Shown: one piece after another, positions 44,909 to 56,400 of the stretch | Layout of the letters: each line of letters starts with the position of its first letter | Position numbering within the stretch: the stretch's first letter is position 1 | Assembly: GCA_013115135.1 (NCBI GenBank) | Contig: JABANP010000006.1 | Coordinates: forward strand, 186,001-250,000 | Reading direction: 5' to 3' | Origin: Perkinsus olseni | Lineage: Eukaryota; Perkinsozoa; Perkinsida; Perkinsidae | Length of the DNA: 64,000 bases | The notes under the pieces: model-generated | What the model was told of the DNA's origin: nothing | The model's input: the letters and a program-made list of their open reading frames with translations, nothing else | Database searches by the model: none | Position numbers and translations under genes: made by a program

Positions 44909-46166
44909 CTATGGCCAGCATTCGCGCCGCCCTAATGACCGACCGACCTGCGCGAACTCTAGACCCGTGATGTCGTTGACTTCCTCGGAAAGATACGGCC
45001 TTCCCTTTTGATATCTGACCCCACAGGAAAAGGCAAAACTGGTCATGGTTACTGACAATATGATGGCAAACCTCGAGCGAATCTCTATTTTGCTGGGAGG
45101 CGACACAACTACAACATTTATTTGTGCAACGCCATTCGAGTTAGATTGGGGCGACCAGGGCGAGTTTCCGGGACATGACAGGCGCTCCGTAGCGAGCACC
45201 ACCTCTAGGAAATGGGACGCAGCACCCCTTCCTTGACGGGCGATCACTTGTAGGCCTCGGCAACGTGACTCACTCGATCAGCGACTCACCTTTCAATCTT
45301 ATCCGAGATGTTAGGAACAGTGAAAGTGAACCGAGAACGCTGTTCGAAGTGGGTTTGACAGAGGCAACACTCGACTGACAGAGAGGAAGCTATAAGGCAG
45401 TAGAGCGCTGCATCGTGAGTCGCACCCTTCGAGTTGCTGCTGACTCAACGCTCGCTCGCCGACTGGAGGACCTGCACAAGCGCTCACCATCGAACGGGAT
45501 GTGGACCACTCTGCGTGACAACTCCGAGGCGATTGTCGAAAGAGATGCCGAACTGCCTCGATCATATCTGCTCGAATTTCGTGGGCCGAATTCACTTTGA
45601 CCGGCAGTCCCGGCCTGGGACCACTACGGTTGATGTGGCGGTTGCTTCCGCTCCATTGATGGGATCATTCATCACGACTGGATGTTGCAGATAGCGCCGC
45701 TCACCGTGAGATTCGCAAAGACTCTCGTCGGCTCGGATGCTCCCCCATTGTTTCCTCAAGAGTCGTCGGACAGAGCGCCGCGTGCGCAACTCCTTCCTTC
45801 ATAAGTCTCTCGCACTCGGCGATCAGTTCATCTGAGCGTCCACGGAGCACAGCGTGAGAGCCTTCAATACGCAGTCGCGTAGCGCGGAGGTCGGGAATCG
45901 ACAGAAAACACCGTAGCGCGTACGGAAGAACCTTTCCACTCAACTACAACGTTCCGAAGCAGGAAAGAACTGGGAGGTGAGAGCGAACTCGAGTGGCTGC
46001 CACAGGGTGTTGGGCGAGCCAATCGGCTACGATATGGTCCATATGGCTTCATCTGGGTGCACGCCGCGCACCCCAGGTGCGCCCTCGAGAACGCCGGGTG
46101 CGACCCTGGTGTCGGGTTATGCACCCCTAGGATGCGCAGTTCGGTACTAGTTTGTTGAGCATACAC
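44909..46166 (-). CDS. Unidentified minus-strand exons
   Basis: Pieces with a protein-like reading: LPYALRCFLSIPDLRATRLR, then GRSDELIAECERLMKEG (about 45740-45930, after a TAG acceptor); HEIRADMIEAVRHLFRQSPR (about 45520-45580); and QKGRPYLSEEVNDITGLEFA (about 44945-45010). They may belong to one or more genes. I could not assemble a full reading frame or name a family. Confidence 0.3.
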
Positions 46167-46329
46167 ACTATATTCAGTATCACCAACGCTGTCGTGATAA
46201 AAATCCTCATCGTACCCTTCCCCGCTACGTGATTAGACCGTTGATGTGTGCTCATCGGCCGACAATTTCCGTGAACAGAGTTCTCCGAATTGAGATATAC
46301 AGGAACTCTGTAGTTTCCAACCTCTCAAA

Positions 46330-47145
46330 TTAATGGCCACGAAATTTCAAGTTCTCGAGGGGTCTCAAGGGTGCGCGATCGGGCTGGGCGCAAGAGGTGC
46401 GTGCACCACTCGCGAGGCCTGGATGAAGCTCATAATATTATTATCATATGGAACCGTGATAGACCAGAAAGAGCTCACCAATGCGAGCGTTCTGTTCCGA
46501 TATCGTCTGAAGGTGCTCCTTCACGAGGGCTTCACTGGAGTGTAAATCCTCGCGAGTTTTCTCCAACTCTCTGCGGACGTCGCTGATCTGTCGACAAGGA
46601 AAGAGAAGTCTTAACGATAAAGCAAGATAGATAAGATTCACCTCGCGTTGTTGGGCCACGATTTGTTGCCCCTTCTGTTTCAATTGTGCTTTAAACTGTT
46701 TCTCCTTCTCGGCAACCTGGAACCATCGACAACGGGTCTCGGGTTCAACTCCCACCAACCAGCACCCAACCTTTGCTTCATAGGCCTTCAACTTCTCATC
46801 GAGCTCCCCTTTCACTCGCTTAGCAATGTCCTTCTCACTGGCCGATAGCTTGTTGGCTAGCTGTCCAGTCAGACTACTCAGGTCCTCCTCCTGAAAGCAT
46901 CACCCCCTGCTCTATTAGCCTAGTTCGTCCCGAGGAATGGTTACCCTTTCCTTCAGCTTTTCCCTCAGCTTGCTATTTCCTTTCTGTAGCTCCTCGATCT
47001 TCCTCACGTGACTGGCAATCACTTCTTCGTAGTGCTCTCGCAGCTGCTGGACCCTGGAGGACGGCGTGCAATAATGTTCGGAAACAGCATCGCTTTCGAT
47101 CGAGCTGCCCTCTCGGAGCCTTTCATTCGTCGTCGCAGAATCCAC
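46330..47145 (-). CDS. Small coiled-coil protein
   Basis: Starts at the ATG at 47145 (MDSATTNERLREGSSIESD). Exons are nearly all heptad-type helix: RVQQLREHYEEVIASHVRKI, EELQKGNSKLREKLKERV, then after an intron LSSLTGQLANKLSA-type helix, KGELDEKLKAYEAK, AEKEKQFKAQLKQKGQQIVA, and SDVRRELEKTREDLHSSEAL. Introns of about 50-60 nt separate them, the last with a GTGAGC donor and CAG acceptor. The final exon ends NLKFRGH with a TAA at 46330-46332. About 210 residues. No catalytic domain; a structural or centrosomal/golgin-type role is conceivable but the family cannot be named from coiled coil alone. Confidence 0.65.
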
Positions 47146-48521
47146 AGTAATGCACAGTCAATAAACCTTTAAGTTTCATGACCATTTCACTAGGCCACGT
47201 ACTATACGCTGAGTATTCTGTTAAGAACTATATTCTCAATGATTCAAGAGTGAGCGCACCCTAGAATCACCAGAGGATCTTCGAGATCTCTCTTTAACCA
47301 ACCACTGATATCAGCCCTTCCAATGACCGAGCCCGGTGACCAAGACTGGTGACTAGGCTTACAGTATATCGGTCTTAGAAGGGGCCTTCTCGTTCGAGCT
47401 GGTCTCGGCCTGCACGGCGCCATAAAAGTCGCAGAGGTCAGCGTCATTTTGAATAGGATTCCTCGAGAGGCCAGTGTAACCTGGGAGCTAGATGCAAAGA
47501 CGCGTAGCGCTTCGCTCCGTCAGTCACTTGACATAATCATCTCCACCAACTTTACTTCGGCGTCGGTACCAAGCGCTTCCGCGATGCCACTCTTGAGCGC
47601 CTAAGCGAGCGAAAACGATCGTAGTCTTCATGCATACCGAGAGAACTCAAGTGGCAAGATCAACTAGAGAAGTCCGTCCTGCCCTCACTTGAAAAGTAAT
47701 CGGCGTGCCCTCACTCAATAAGACCGCCTCAGAAAAATCGACAACGAGTATCACGAACTTGGACCTGATAAGAAACACTGCGCATCTCTGACGTTACGAC
47801 GTGTCGGACGAACTGCTGTAACCAACCCCCTGGCAGTCGTAGCTGTCCCAAACATCAACAATGGACGGTCAGCTCACATTTGACTATATATCTCCCTAGG
47901 TGGATAGGGAACGGCGACACTGTGACCGGGTGGGGTGAAGGAAGAGGAGGACAGCTCAGGCGCAGTACTCGGCCTAGCCGGGAATGACTCGACTAGGACC
48001 GTATCCGGTCTCCCCGACGATCCGTCCAACATATCATCGAGCATGACAAGGGCTCAACTAGAGGCACGGCAATAGAACGGATGTGATCGAGTAGCGCCCA
48101 GTAGCCTCAGAAAAAGAGCCCTCGCTGACCGTGTAGGCTTTGATTCACAATAACCGAGCACAAAACGCTCCAGTGAGACACCTCCGCTTTTCTACCCAAA
48201 CCGTCACATTTGGTACCCGAACAGTTAGGAAGGCACTCGAAGTGTCTATCAGACTCTCAGTCCCGCAGTAACGAACAAAACTCAGAATCGAGTCAATCTG
48301 TGTCAACCACCGTCAGGTGACGAGGCAGCAATAGAAGCAAATAGTAGCAATGATACAGATACAGTGAAGTCCTTCATTGAGGCGCCGATCGAACCACTCC
48401 ATTCCCAAATCCCAGCCATATCGTCCACATTATATTACACATAGGTGAGCTCCTTGCAACCTTTCTTCGGAGGACTTAGTGATGACTTCCGATATTTTCA
48501 TGGCCCCCGAACCACACAACG
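47146..48521. other. Long gene-poor stretch
   Basis: About 1.4 kb with no convincing frame on either strand. One minus frame (47244-47447) is short and arginine/proline-rich without family resemblance. It separates two minus-strand genes. I looked for tRNA, snRNA and repeat structure and saw none. Confidence 0.4.
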
Positions 48522-50265
48522 TCATTCTCCACCTTCCAAACGCCGCCTCTTCGCCGGAGAATGTGTGGCGTCCGGCAGCCCCCGTTTCGAAAGGTCATGC
48601 TCAACATCATCATCACTATCACCCATAGGCGGTGGCGTGAGGCTCCGACCCTCGGTGCTCACCTCACTCAAGTCGCCAGCATCCTCTTGCGGCATACCCT
48701 CTCCAACGTGTAGCTCCAACCCCGGGTAATTGACATGTAACCAATTACCGTTCACTTTAACCAGCATGGCCTGCTCGTTGACCGACTGTATCTGCAGCCC
48801 CGCTTTACCATCAACCGTAGCCGTGGCCGGGACAGTGGACTTCTCGCCCGTCCCATCAGGACTGGACCCGAACTGCCTCAATCGCCTCTGCTGTTGCTGT
48901 GCTTTTTTCTGACGCCTCACAGCACTGTCGACCTTTTTCAGCTTGGCTCGGAGTTCCCGAATGTCAGGCCGCTGATCAGGATGGTCTTGAAGGTTCAACT
49001 CCATCAATTTGGCCCCAGTGCAGAGCGTCACCCGCCCTCGGATGTGCCGCTCAGGCAGCGTCATATCTCGCTTATGGACAAAGCCGTGTTTTTCGTACCA
49101 ACTAATAGCATTCTCACTGGCGTAGGTAATCACATAGTGAACCCCGCCAGATGCCAGTAGCGTCAGCCACCGCTTGAGCAGCCATGACCCGAGACCCTGC
49201 CGCTGCCTTGTAAAGTCCACACTAAAAAAATGAAGCTCACTGAAGCCCGAGCTGAGGGTCCAAATGGTGACAGAGGGCTGCTAGCGCTTGGTCGGGCTCG
49301 TCCAGTGTAACCAGTGCATGCATCCGACTCCGGGCCGATCGGCACATTCGAGGGATGTAGCCGCGGTCGAATTCTGGCAGCGTCCTACCGAACACCGCAA
49401 GACACGACTCCACCAAGGCAGGCGTCATCGTGCACTCAGTTCGCTCACTGTGATCAGCCGAAAGAGACTCTACCGCCCCCATAGAAGCATAGTCGGACAA
49501 CGGTGACTCGATGCTGGCCTCAGGCGGGGGAGTCGACATGCTACCAACGACACGAAGTCTCGATCGATCCAAGACACCATGCTTCCGTATCCGCTTGTAG
49601 TGGAATAGAGCGTCGATCGTCTCGTCGTACAGACCCTTGTTATCACCTGTATACCGCACAGTCAGCAGCGTGCCACGCACCTCGTAAACCGAGGCTTCAA
49701 ACACCCCTCGCATCTCCCCGCCGAAGCGCTCATCGTGGACAATCTTCACCAAATCGCCAACTCGATAGGGTGTGGTCAACTTCTCATCCTTCTCAATAAT
49801 GGACGAATGAAGGCTCCTTGCTACTGCGAGCGCCGTACTACTCACCGATGGTGCATGAGCGCTACAAGCCGTAGCAACCTTTTCAGAAATATTCTCCTCA
49901 GCCACATGGCTGCCATCACCCTCCGGCAACTCAGTATCAACCTTCGTACTCTCAGCTGGAGCTTGTGCCGTCCAAGCCGGCCTGAGCGTGTTGTTAGGTA
50001 CCAAAGCCGCCCCTGCTGCAGAATACGGCAACCCCGTCCCCGGCTGAATTGTCGCATGCCTGTTCCATCGCTCTTGCTGGCTAGCCCGTATCAATGCCGC
50101 TTGCGCTCGCGTATAGACTGGCGGAGAGGACTTGTCCTTCCCATTGGCCGTCGGTATGCTCGCAGCCCCTCCCTCATCAGAGGTCGTATTGCCGACCGAA
50201 CTCGTGGACGTCGAGTTCTCCGACGTATCGGTAGAGTTAACATCAGCGGTCTTCTTTGCCTCCAT
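48522..50265 (-). CDS. GCN5-like histone acetyltransferase without bromodomain, apparent frame break
   Basis: Acetylates lysines, probably on histones. Two long frames that must form one gene: 50265-49237 and 49220-48522. The N-terminal part is Ser/Thr/Ala-rich and then has a small beta-rich domain (PYRVGDLVKIVHDERFGG, then TLLTVRYTGDNKGLYD) resembling a Tudor/agenet/chromo-barrel. The acetyltransferase domain follows: HALVTLDEPDQALAAL, then VTIWTLSSGFSELHFFSVD, the acetyl-CoA loop RQRQGLGSWLLKRW, VHYVITYASENAISWYEKHG and GAKLMELNL, in the order of GCN5/PCAF. A charged helix and acidic tail end at KRRRLEGGE; there is no bromodomain. The join at about 49268-49275 needs a one-base skip (or a lost dinucleotide) with no usable intron. 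Upstream frames at 50243-50660 (LLPGHQYNQEQLRNAVML) may be more of this gene. Confidence 0.75.
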
Positions 50266-50660
50266 CGTAGTCTTCCCCGGATCCCTGTCTCTGCTTTTCT
50301 ACTATCTGCGCAGCGAGCATCACAGCATTACGAAGCTGCTCCTGATTGTATTGATGCCCCGGGAGCAGGTAGTACTTCGCCATAGCTGCCGCCGCTGCAG
50401 CCGCGGAGACATTACTCGTCGAGTTCATACCAGCTTTTGGCGAGATCTTATCGTTCGTGGGAGATCCACCCGCCGCTGCCTTCGTTGCCGTTCGAGTTCA
50501 TCGCCCTCCCGTTACTCTTGGCGTTAATCCCTCCACGGTCTCCAGTAACATCTAGTCCCTGCCTCACTCCACCATCTTCTTGAGCATTATCATCCTTCAG
50601 CGCCGAAGGGCTCGGCTGAACAGCTGTCCGTGCGGAGGAGGCCGGTAGTGGTTGTGACAT

Positions 50661-53164
50661 GATAAACTCCCACTCCTTCTATAATAGGTTTCAAGAAGAG
50701 AAAAGACACCACCTGCTCAGAGCAGTTGTGACACCAAGCCCAAAAAATGAGTTAGTCCGACTGCCTCCCCAAACAAAACTCGGCCAATCTATCCACAGAA
50801 ACGAAACATGCTTTAGACAGCTCTCATCGTTGAGCAGACTCGCCAATGAACTCATGCGCTCTTGGGTCCGTAACTTGCAGTTCTCCCTTCAAATGCTGAC
50901 AAAATACAGGGATTCGTTCTCCACCATCACTGCATAATTGGCGGAAGTAACGAGAAACACAGTTCAAGAACCACTAGCGGCGTCTCCGACAACCTCATAG
51001 TGTTCATGCTCGACTCCGTCCGGAGAGCCGTGCCACGGTAATCTTACCTTCTTCAATTGCTCACCCTTGAGAGGATAAGGGTGCGGCTCTATTATGAGAG
51101 GGTCTCGTATACACGGGTTATTCCACTCATCATACCTGATTACTCTCCCTCGGTCATATGAACTCTCACCCTTTTCAGCCCGAATCAGTATCAGATGGTC
51201 TCCAAACTTACTTTAGACATATTCGCCTCTGGCTTACTCTGACTCCTTGAGGTGGGTTGACCAACGGCCGCGGGAAAATATGCTGATCAGAAGCGTCACT
51301 TACTCCATCATCTCTCTTTGCGCGCCACAGAACCCTGATAGTACCCAGTACGCCTTCTGTCGTAGTTGTACGAGTAGTTTGTTATCCTCTATACTTGTTA
51401 TGAACTCCGTCCGATATCGCCAAAGATCTGGAACACGCGTCACGCTGCTGCAACACCACCTGCGGATTCATTCTCACCTTCTCGCAACAGCTCCTCTCGA
51501 GGCTCCGGCAACACGTTAGCGTAGCTACAAGAATAGCTATCATGGAAACAGCGTATGTCTTCACGTGAGCATGAACGAAGGTTCGCGTGAGACAGTGTCA
51601 GTCGGACTAACTCAGTCCGGGGAGATAATACCCCTGGAGCTTTGATACTGATGCATTCGTGGGAGCCTGGCACTCGCTGTTAAGAGTCCCATAAAGCGCA
51701 TCCTTTCATCGCACCATTCTCGCATCACACTCAGGATGAGAACTCCCGACCGGACCAGCATTCCTTCCGACATGACGAACTAGTGAAATAAAGCCGCGAG
51801 GTGCACCACACATGCTTAAATCCATTATTCACCTAGCATTGTTATTCGCGAATTCTGGCCAGGAGAGATTGGTTTTCCTGCGACGTTCTTGCGGCCGCTG
51901 AACCGTTCCCAGTCGTGACCAAGTACTACAAGCGCTCCTTCTCTGGGTCATAAGTATACTTCACTCGACCACTCACCGCAGCTTTCAGGGAGGTAGTCTT
52001 CGTTACCACTACATTCTCACCTGCCATAAGCAGCATCTAGCGGCTCCCATGGAAGTGAAGGGCGAGAAGTCGCCAAGCTGCACACACAACGCTCCACGAC
52101 CAAACGCTAGTTTAACAGTCCAAATATCCTCTTAAAAACCCTATCCGTATTCTACATCATGAGAACATCCCACTCTATCCCTAACAATATATGAACCGCG
52201 CACCAGCCACAGTGGCTGAGCCACTCAGCACTCGAACCGGCCTGGTCTGGACTACAGTTCGCCGGCACGAGTTACCTTCCGATCGAAGTGACCAGTCAAA
52301 TAAATGCCTCCAACCGCTCATAGCCACCATCACGGCACAGGTAGGTGCCAATCAGGTGAGAGATTCCAAAACGGTTGCTCATAGACACATTTTCCATCGG
52401 CATCGCACAGTGGAGACGACACGCCCTACCGTCAGACTCACCCGGATAGAACTTGAAGTTCCTCTTTCGTGTCGACCCCGGATTCTTCGATATGTAATGC
52501 CGTTGCTTGACAATGATTCTACTAGCCTCAACATACTCTGAACTGAGCGCCTTCATGCCGATATGAGGCTTATCCGAGAATCGCCGGGTGAAGGGACTGG
52601 TGTCAGCTGAAGAGCGAGGAGCCAATGACCAAGAGAACACTAGAGATCTCTAATCGAAGGAGAACGACCCGTGTATCGACAGGGATGGAAGCTGCTACGG
52701 ATCTGCGTAGAGCAGAGCTCCTGCCCCGTCTGAATAAGTCCAGGATCTATTCACACTAGTACCCAGACTGTATAGCGCAATGCATATGAACTGAGTAGAT
52801 CTGCTGGAGCCCCTGAGTCCACCCAATATCTCCACCTACCGGGTTTATCGTAAGCCTGTTGTTTGGTGACTTTGCAGCGTATTTGAGTTTGCCATGGTTC
52901 CAGCATCCACAGCGACACTCGACTGTGCGGGCACAGCGCCAGGAGGCCCATCCCTCCCACTCGACGAGAGCCAGCTCGAGCGAGGAAGTTCATGAGGAAG
53001 GCTGAGAAACGACACCTCCAAGAAGGCCTTTTCTGAATAGCCCAAGAATGAACACAAGATACCTTTCCCAAACTCAACCGTCCCTTCAGAGGGTTGAAAG
53101 GTGTCATCCAACGTAAACTATAGCGATAATAGACCACCCAAATTCGCTGAGTCGCCCCGCCTTC
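50661..53164. other. Long gene-poor stretch
   Basis: About 2.5 kb between the acetyltransferase and SF3B2, both minus. Frames of 90-130 codons occur on both strands (50659-50937 and 52191-52541 plus, 52751-53137 minus), with no recognised content and low agreement with the codon patterns of the named genes. The minus frame 52751-53137 is the best candidate for an undescribed gene here. No RNA gene or repeat was recognised. Confidence 0.35.
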
Positions 53165-56100
53165 TCAGAACTTGATCTTCTTATGCTTTTTCCTCTGCCT
53201 CCTTTCAGCCTGTCCAGGCGCTGTCTGCGGCGTGGACAGAGTGGGAGTCGGAGCCATCGACGAAGATCCTTCTGTAGTCTAAGGAAAATTCAGCTCGACA
53301 ACATCGCGCGGATAACCAAACTTTCCAGCTCATGACTCACCATAACTTCTATTACCTTGTAGCCAGCCGCTGCCATCGCCGCTCTTTCTCTGTCCTCGTG
53401 CTCCAACAGCTGTTTCCTGATGAAGTCCGCGGATAGAGTCTGATCATCTGCCTCCATCTCGCTCGGGTTAATGGCCATAGTTGTGCCACCGCTCGGCGTA
53501 GCAGTGCCACCTAACGAAAGCCAACAATAATCAAGACATCATTGTCCCGGCTCTGCCTACCCAATGGAGTCGTGGCTGCTGCGACGTTGTACACGTGGGA
53601 GCTAGGGAACAATGCCGAAGCTTGTGTCGGAATATTCTTTTGTGGAAGGACCTGCGGGGCCAAAAATTATATTATCACAAGACGGTGCAAGAAAAAAAAC
53701 TCCACCGCAGAAATTCTGATTCAGAATAGACTATCGTTTTTTCATCTTCGTTTTTCGGACTTCAACGCACGTCCGCGTTCTACCTTCGTACCGGCCGATC
53801 GAATGGCAAGAATGAACACCAGTCACTTTCCCGCCGCTTGCTACCTTATAGAGCTGGTGAGTAGGAGTAGCAGTAGCGCTCGCCACAGACTGGATGCCTC
53901 CTCGGATATCCACTTGGCCGGGGGTGCCGATACCGGATGTGATGGAAGTGATACCACCCACGGACGTGACGCCAGAGGTATCCAGGTTGACCAACGGTGT
54001 TTGCGTCCCGAGAGGTGTCTCCAAACCACCGCGGAGAATCGGTGTCTGGGTGCCGCCTCCTGAGAGACAGACAATGGAACGCGATGAAGAAGGGAGCGAT
54101 CGGTATACCGACTATGAGCCACCAGCCGACCTGCTCAGAAATACGAAGCGAAAACTCTTCCCACGCTGACCTTCCTTCCTGGCAGGCCTGCCGCCTTCGT
54201 CCTCTTCAACGTCCATTACTTCCTCGTCCTCAGACTCATCCGAGCCGGCGTCAGATGCCTCCGAAAGGAACTCACCCCAAAGATAGTCCTTATCATCTAA
54301 TGAAAACATGCTCAAACCCGTTAATTCCCACTATCCATGATGAAGCGAAGGACATACATCCCACTGCATGAAAAACGCGAGCGAATGACCGCAGTGATAC
54401 CCCCAGAGTCGATCTGGGACCACTGCACGAAGAAGGGACGCAAAAGCAGTTTCGAGCACTCATTGTTTACTCACTCTGTTACAAAAGCTCATCATCTTGA
54501 CTCGAGAGCAATTCTATATCGCACGTCGTAAGCCAGATGAACTAGCTCCACCCCGAGTCCACCGCATACTACCATGTCCGGTATCCACTTCGGTATCTCC
54601 CTTAGTTCTATCCGTCTCGATATTCCAATTACCATATAATGGATTACCATATTCGTCAACCGGCGGGCGTCCCCAACCTAGAAACCAGAGGATATCTCAG
54701 AGAAACCTTTTCCAAGCGCAACTGACAAAGCTCGTACTAAACTCGCAACAGTACCTCGGCGACACTTCAGCAATCGTTCAAGACAATCGCTCACGCAAAT
54801 ATTCAAGGCACGCCACCCGAGACTACACTACAAGATCAATACGTTCTTTGTCTCTACGCAAGTCGCAGGCTCACACACCGGCAGGTCAAAAACGTTGCCT
54901 CACCTCCAGGATGGTAACCCCAGTCCCCTCCCGCAGGTATAGGGGCATTCAGACCAGGAATTCTCAAGCCTGGGTAGCTTGGTGGTGGACCATAGCGTTG
55001 CATATTGAACAACCACGGTGGGGGACCACCGTCCTGAAGTTGAAAAAACCATCGTCAAACCACGGGTTAGCAATTGCGTAGCGGGCTCCGAGGACTGACC
55101 TCCATCCCAAGGGCTTCCCGTAAAGGCTCGGATATTTTCCCGGGCTTCTTGTTAATCATTCGAGACTCGTATTCTCGACCTTCATAATACATATCTCCAT
55201 GCTTAGTGAGGTAAGGGCAAGGTGTTGCGTATCTAAGGATGATGACATACCTCTGATAATCAGAAGTCCGCGGAATCAGAGTCCGACTCCGGCCAGAACG
55301 GACGCACGCCGTCTTAACCCCGCGTACGAAGAAGTATAATGAACGCACGGACTGCACATGCCACGAAGATACTCAGAACAAACCAAGTTTCGGCACCGCA
55401 AAGGATCGCAAAGCCCCATAGTACGCCCCCAAAAGTACTACTTAAAGAAAGCATCGTGCAGCACGTTGTAGTCAATATCCAACTTGCCAACTTTCGGTCG
55501 AATCTTTTCTCGAGATTTCGACTTCAGCGTCTTCTCTTCCTCCGCCTCCAAGATAGACTGTCGGATCTGTATGCAGAGAAGTGGCATTCCTCGGAATTTT
55601 GGAAAAGAGAGTGGTATGAGTTAGTACCTTAGCAATGCCTGTCTGCTCGATATAAGGCGGTAACCTATACCGAGGTTTCTCGCTTCCCTCTTGCACGCCA
55701 TGTAGCGTCGCTTGCTGTTCCAATGCCTAAATGAACAGTTCCCGACCGGAGCCTGCTAAAGCGGAACCAACCTTGGCACCGGCACAGTGTTACGGGTACT
55801 TTTGATATGTACCAGGAAGAACGGGTCACTCCCCGAGTTATCCCAGGACTCAACCACCTAAGTGAGAGCAGAGTATACATCGCCTAGGCGACAAAGCACC
55901 CTTACATCTGGTCTAGTGACCAACTCCTTGAGCTTGACCAAGGGTATTCTAGAGGCGTCCCGGATCTGCTTGCTGGTCCAATGGGGCTGACCATTTTTAC
56001 CGGCTTGACCATATCCCAAGCTATCGAGTCGTCGACCCTACGAGCGGCAGGAATACCAACTCGACTGATAGAACGAGGCTCTCCGGCACAATACCTCTTC

Positions 56101-56400
56101 CTGAAACTTCTGCAGAGCGGTCAACCCTCCGTCTTTCTGTTCGTCTTCATTCGAGTCCTCTCCCTCATCTTCGCCCACTGTAGGCTGCAATTTTTCGTAC
56201 CTAACGCAGACTACTCCACCTAATTCGCCAAGCTTCTCTCATAGTACGCGGCCTTGAATTCCTCAGGTAAAGTATGGACGGTATACTCGATATCAACCTG
56301 GTCATCATCGACGGTGTCCGAGGGAGTGGTCTTCTCTTCTTCCTTATGTTTGGCTTCAACAGCTTTAACCTAAGTGTGGCGCTCGTGTCAAGATACACCC
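53165..56400 (-). CDS. SF3B2: Splicing factor 3b subunit 2 (SAP145), apparent frame break
   Basis: Part of the U2 snRNP SF3b complex that holds the branch site. Several exons match the family closely: an acidic stretch with VDIEYTVHTLPEEFKAAYYE; RIPLVKLKELVTRPDVV; GSDPFFLVHIKSTRNTVPVP; YRLPPYIEQTGIAK; LKSKSREKIRPKVGKLDIDY; HGDMYYEGREYESRMINKKP; the PSP domain with PPPWLFNMQRYGPPPSYPG and LRIPGLNAPIPAGGDWGYHP; GRPPVDEYGNPLYGN; an acidic KDYLWGEFLSEASDAGSDES; a Gly/Thr-rich part; and the basic end RRQRKKHKKIKF with a TGA at 53165-53167. Introns are about 50 nt. Between HWNSKRRYMACKR and GSEKPRYRLPPYI one base is missing in a GGG run (55686-55688). The SAP-domain N-terminus and start codon were not located. 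Confidence 0.88.

Noticed and set aside
46730..46790. T-arm-like GGGTTCAACTCCC on the plus strand
   Set aside because: Stem pairing is incomplete and no other tRNA arms fit; it lies in an intron of the coiled-coil gene.
49735..50385. 216-codon plus-strand frame
   Set aside because: Antisense to the acetyltransferase gene and arginine/serine-rich without domains; a shadow.
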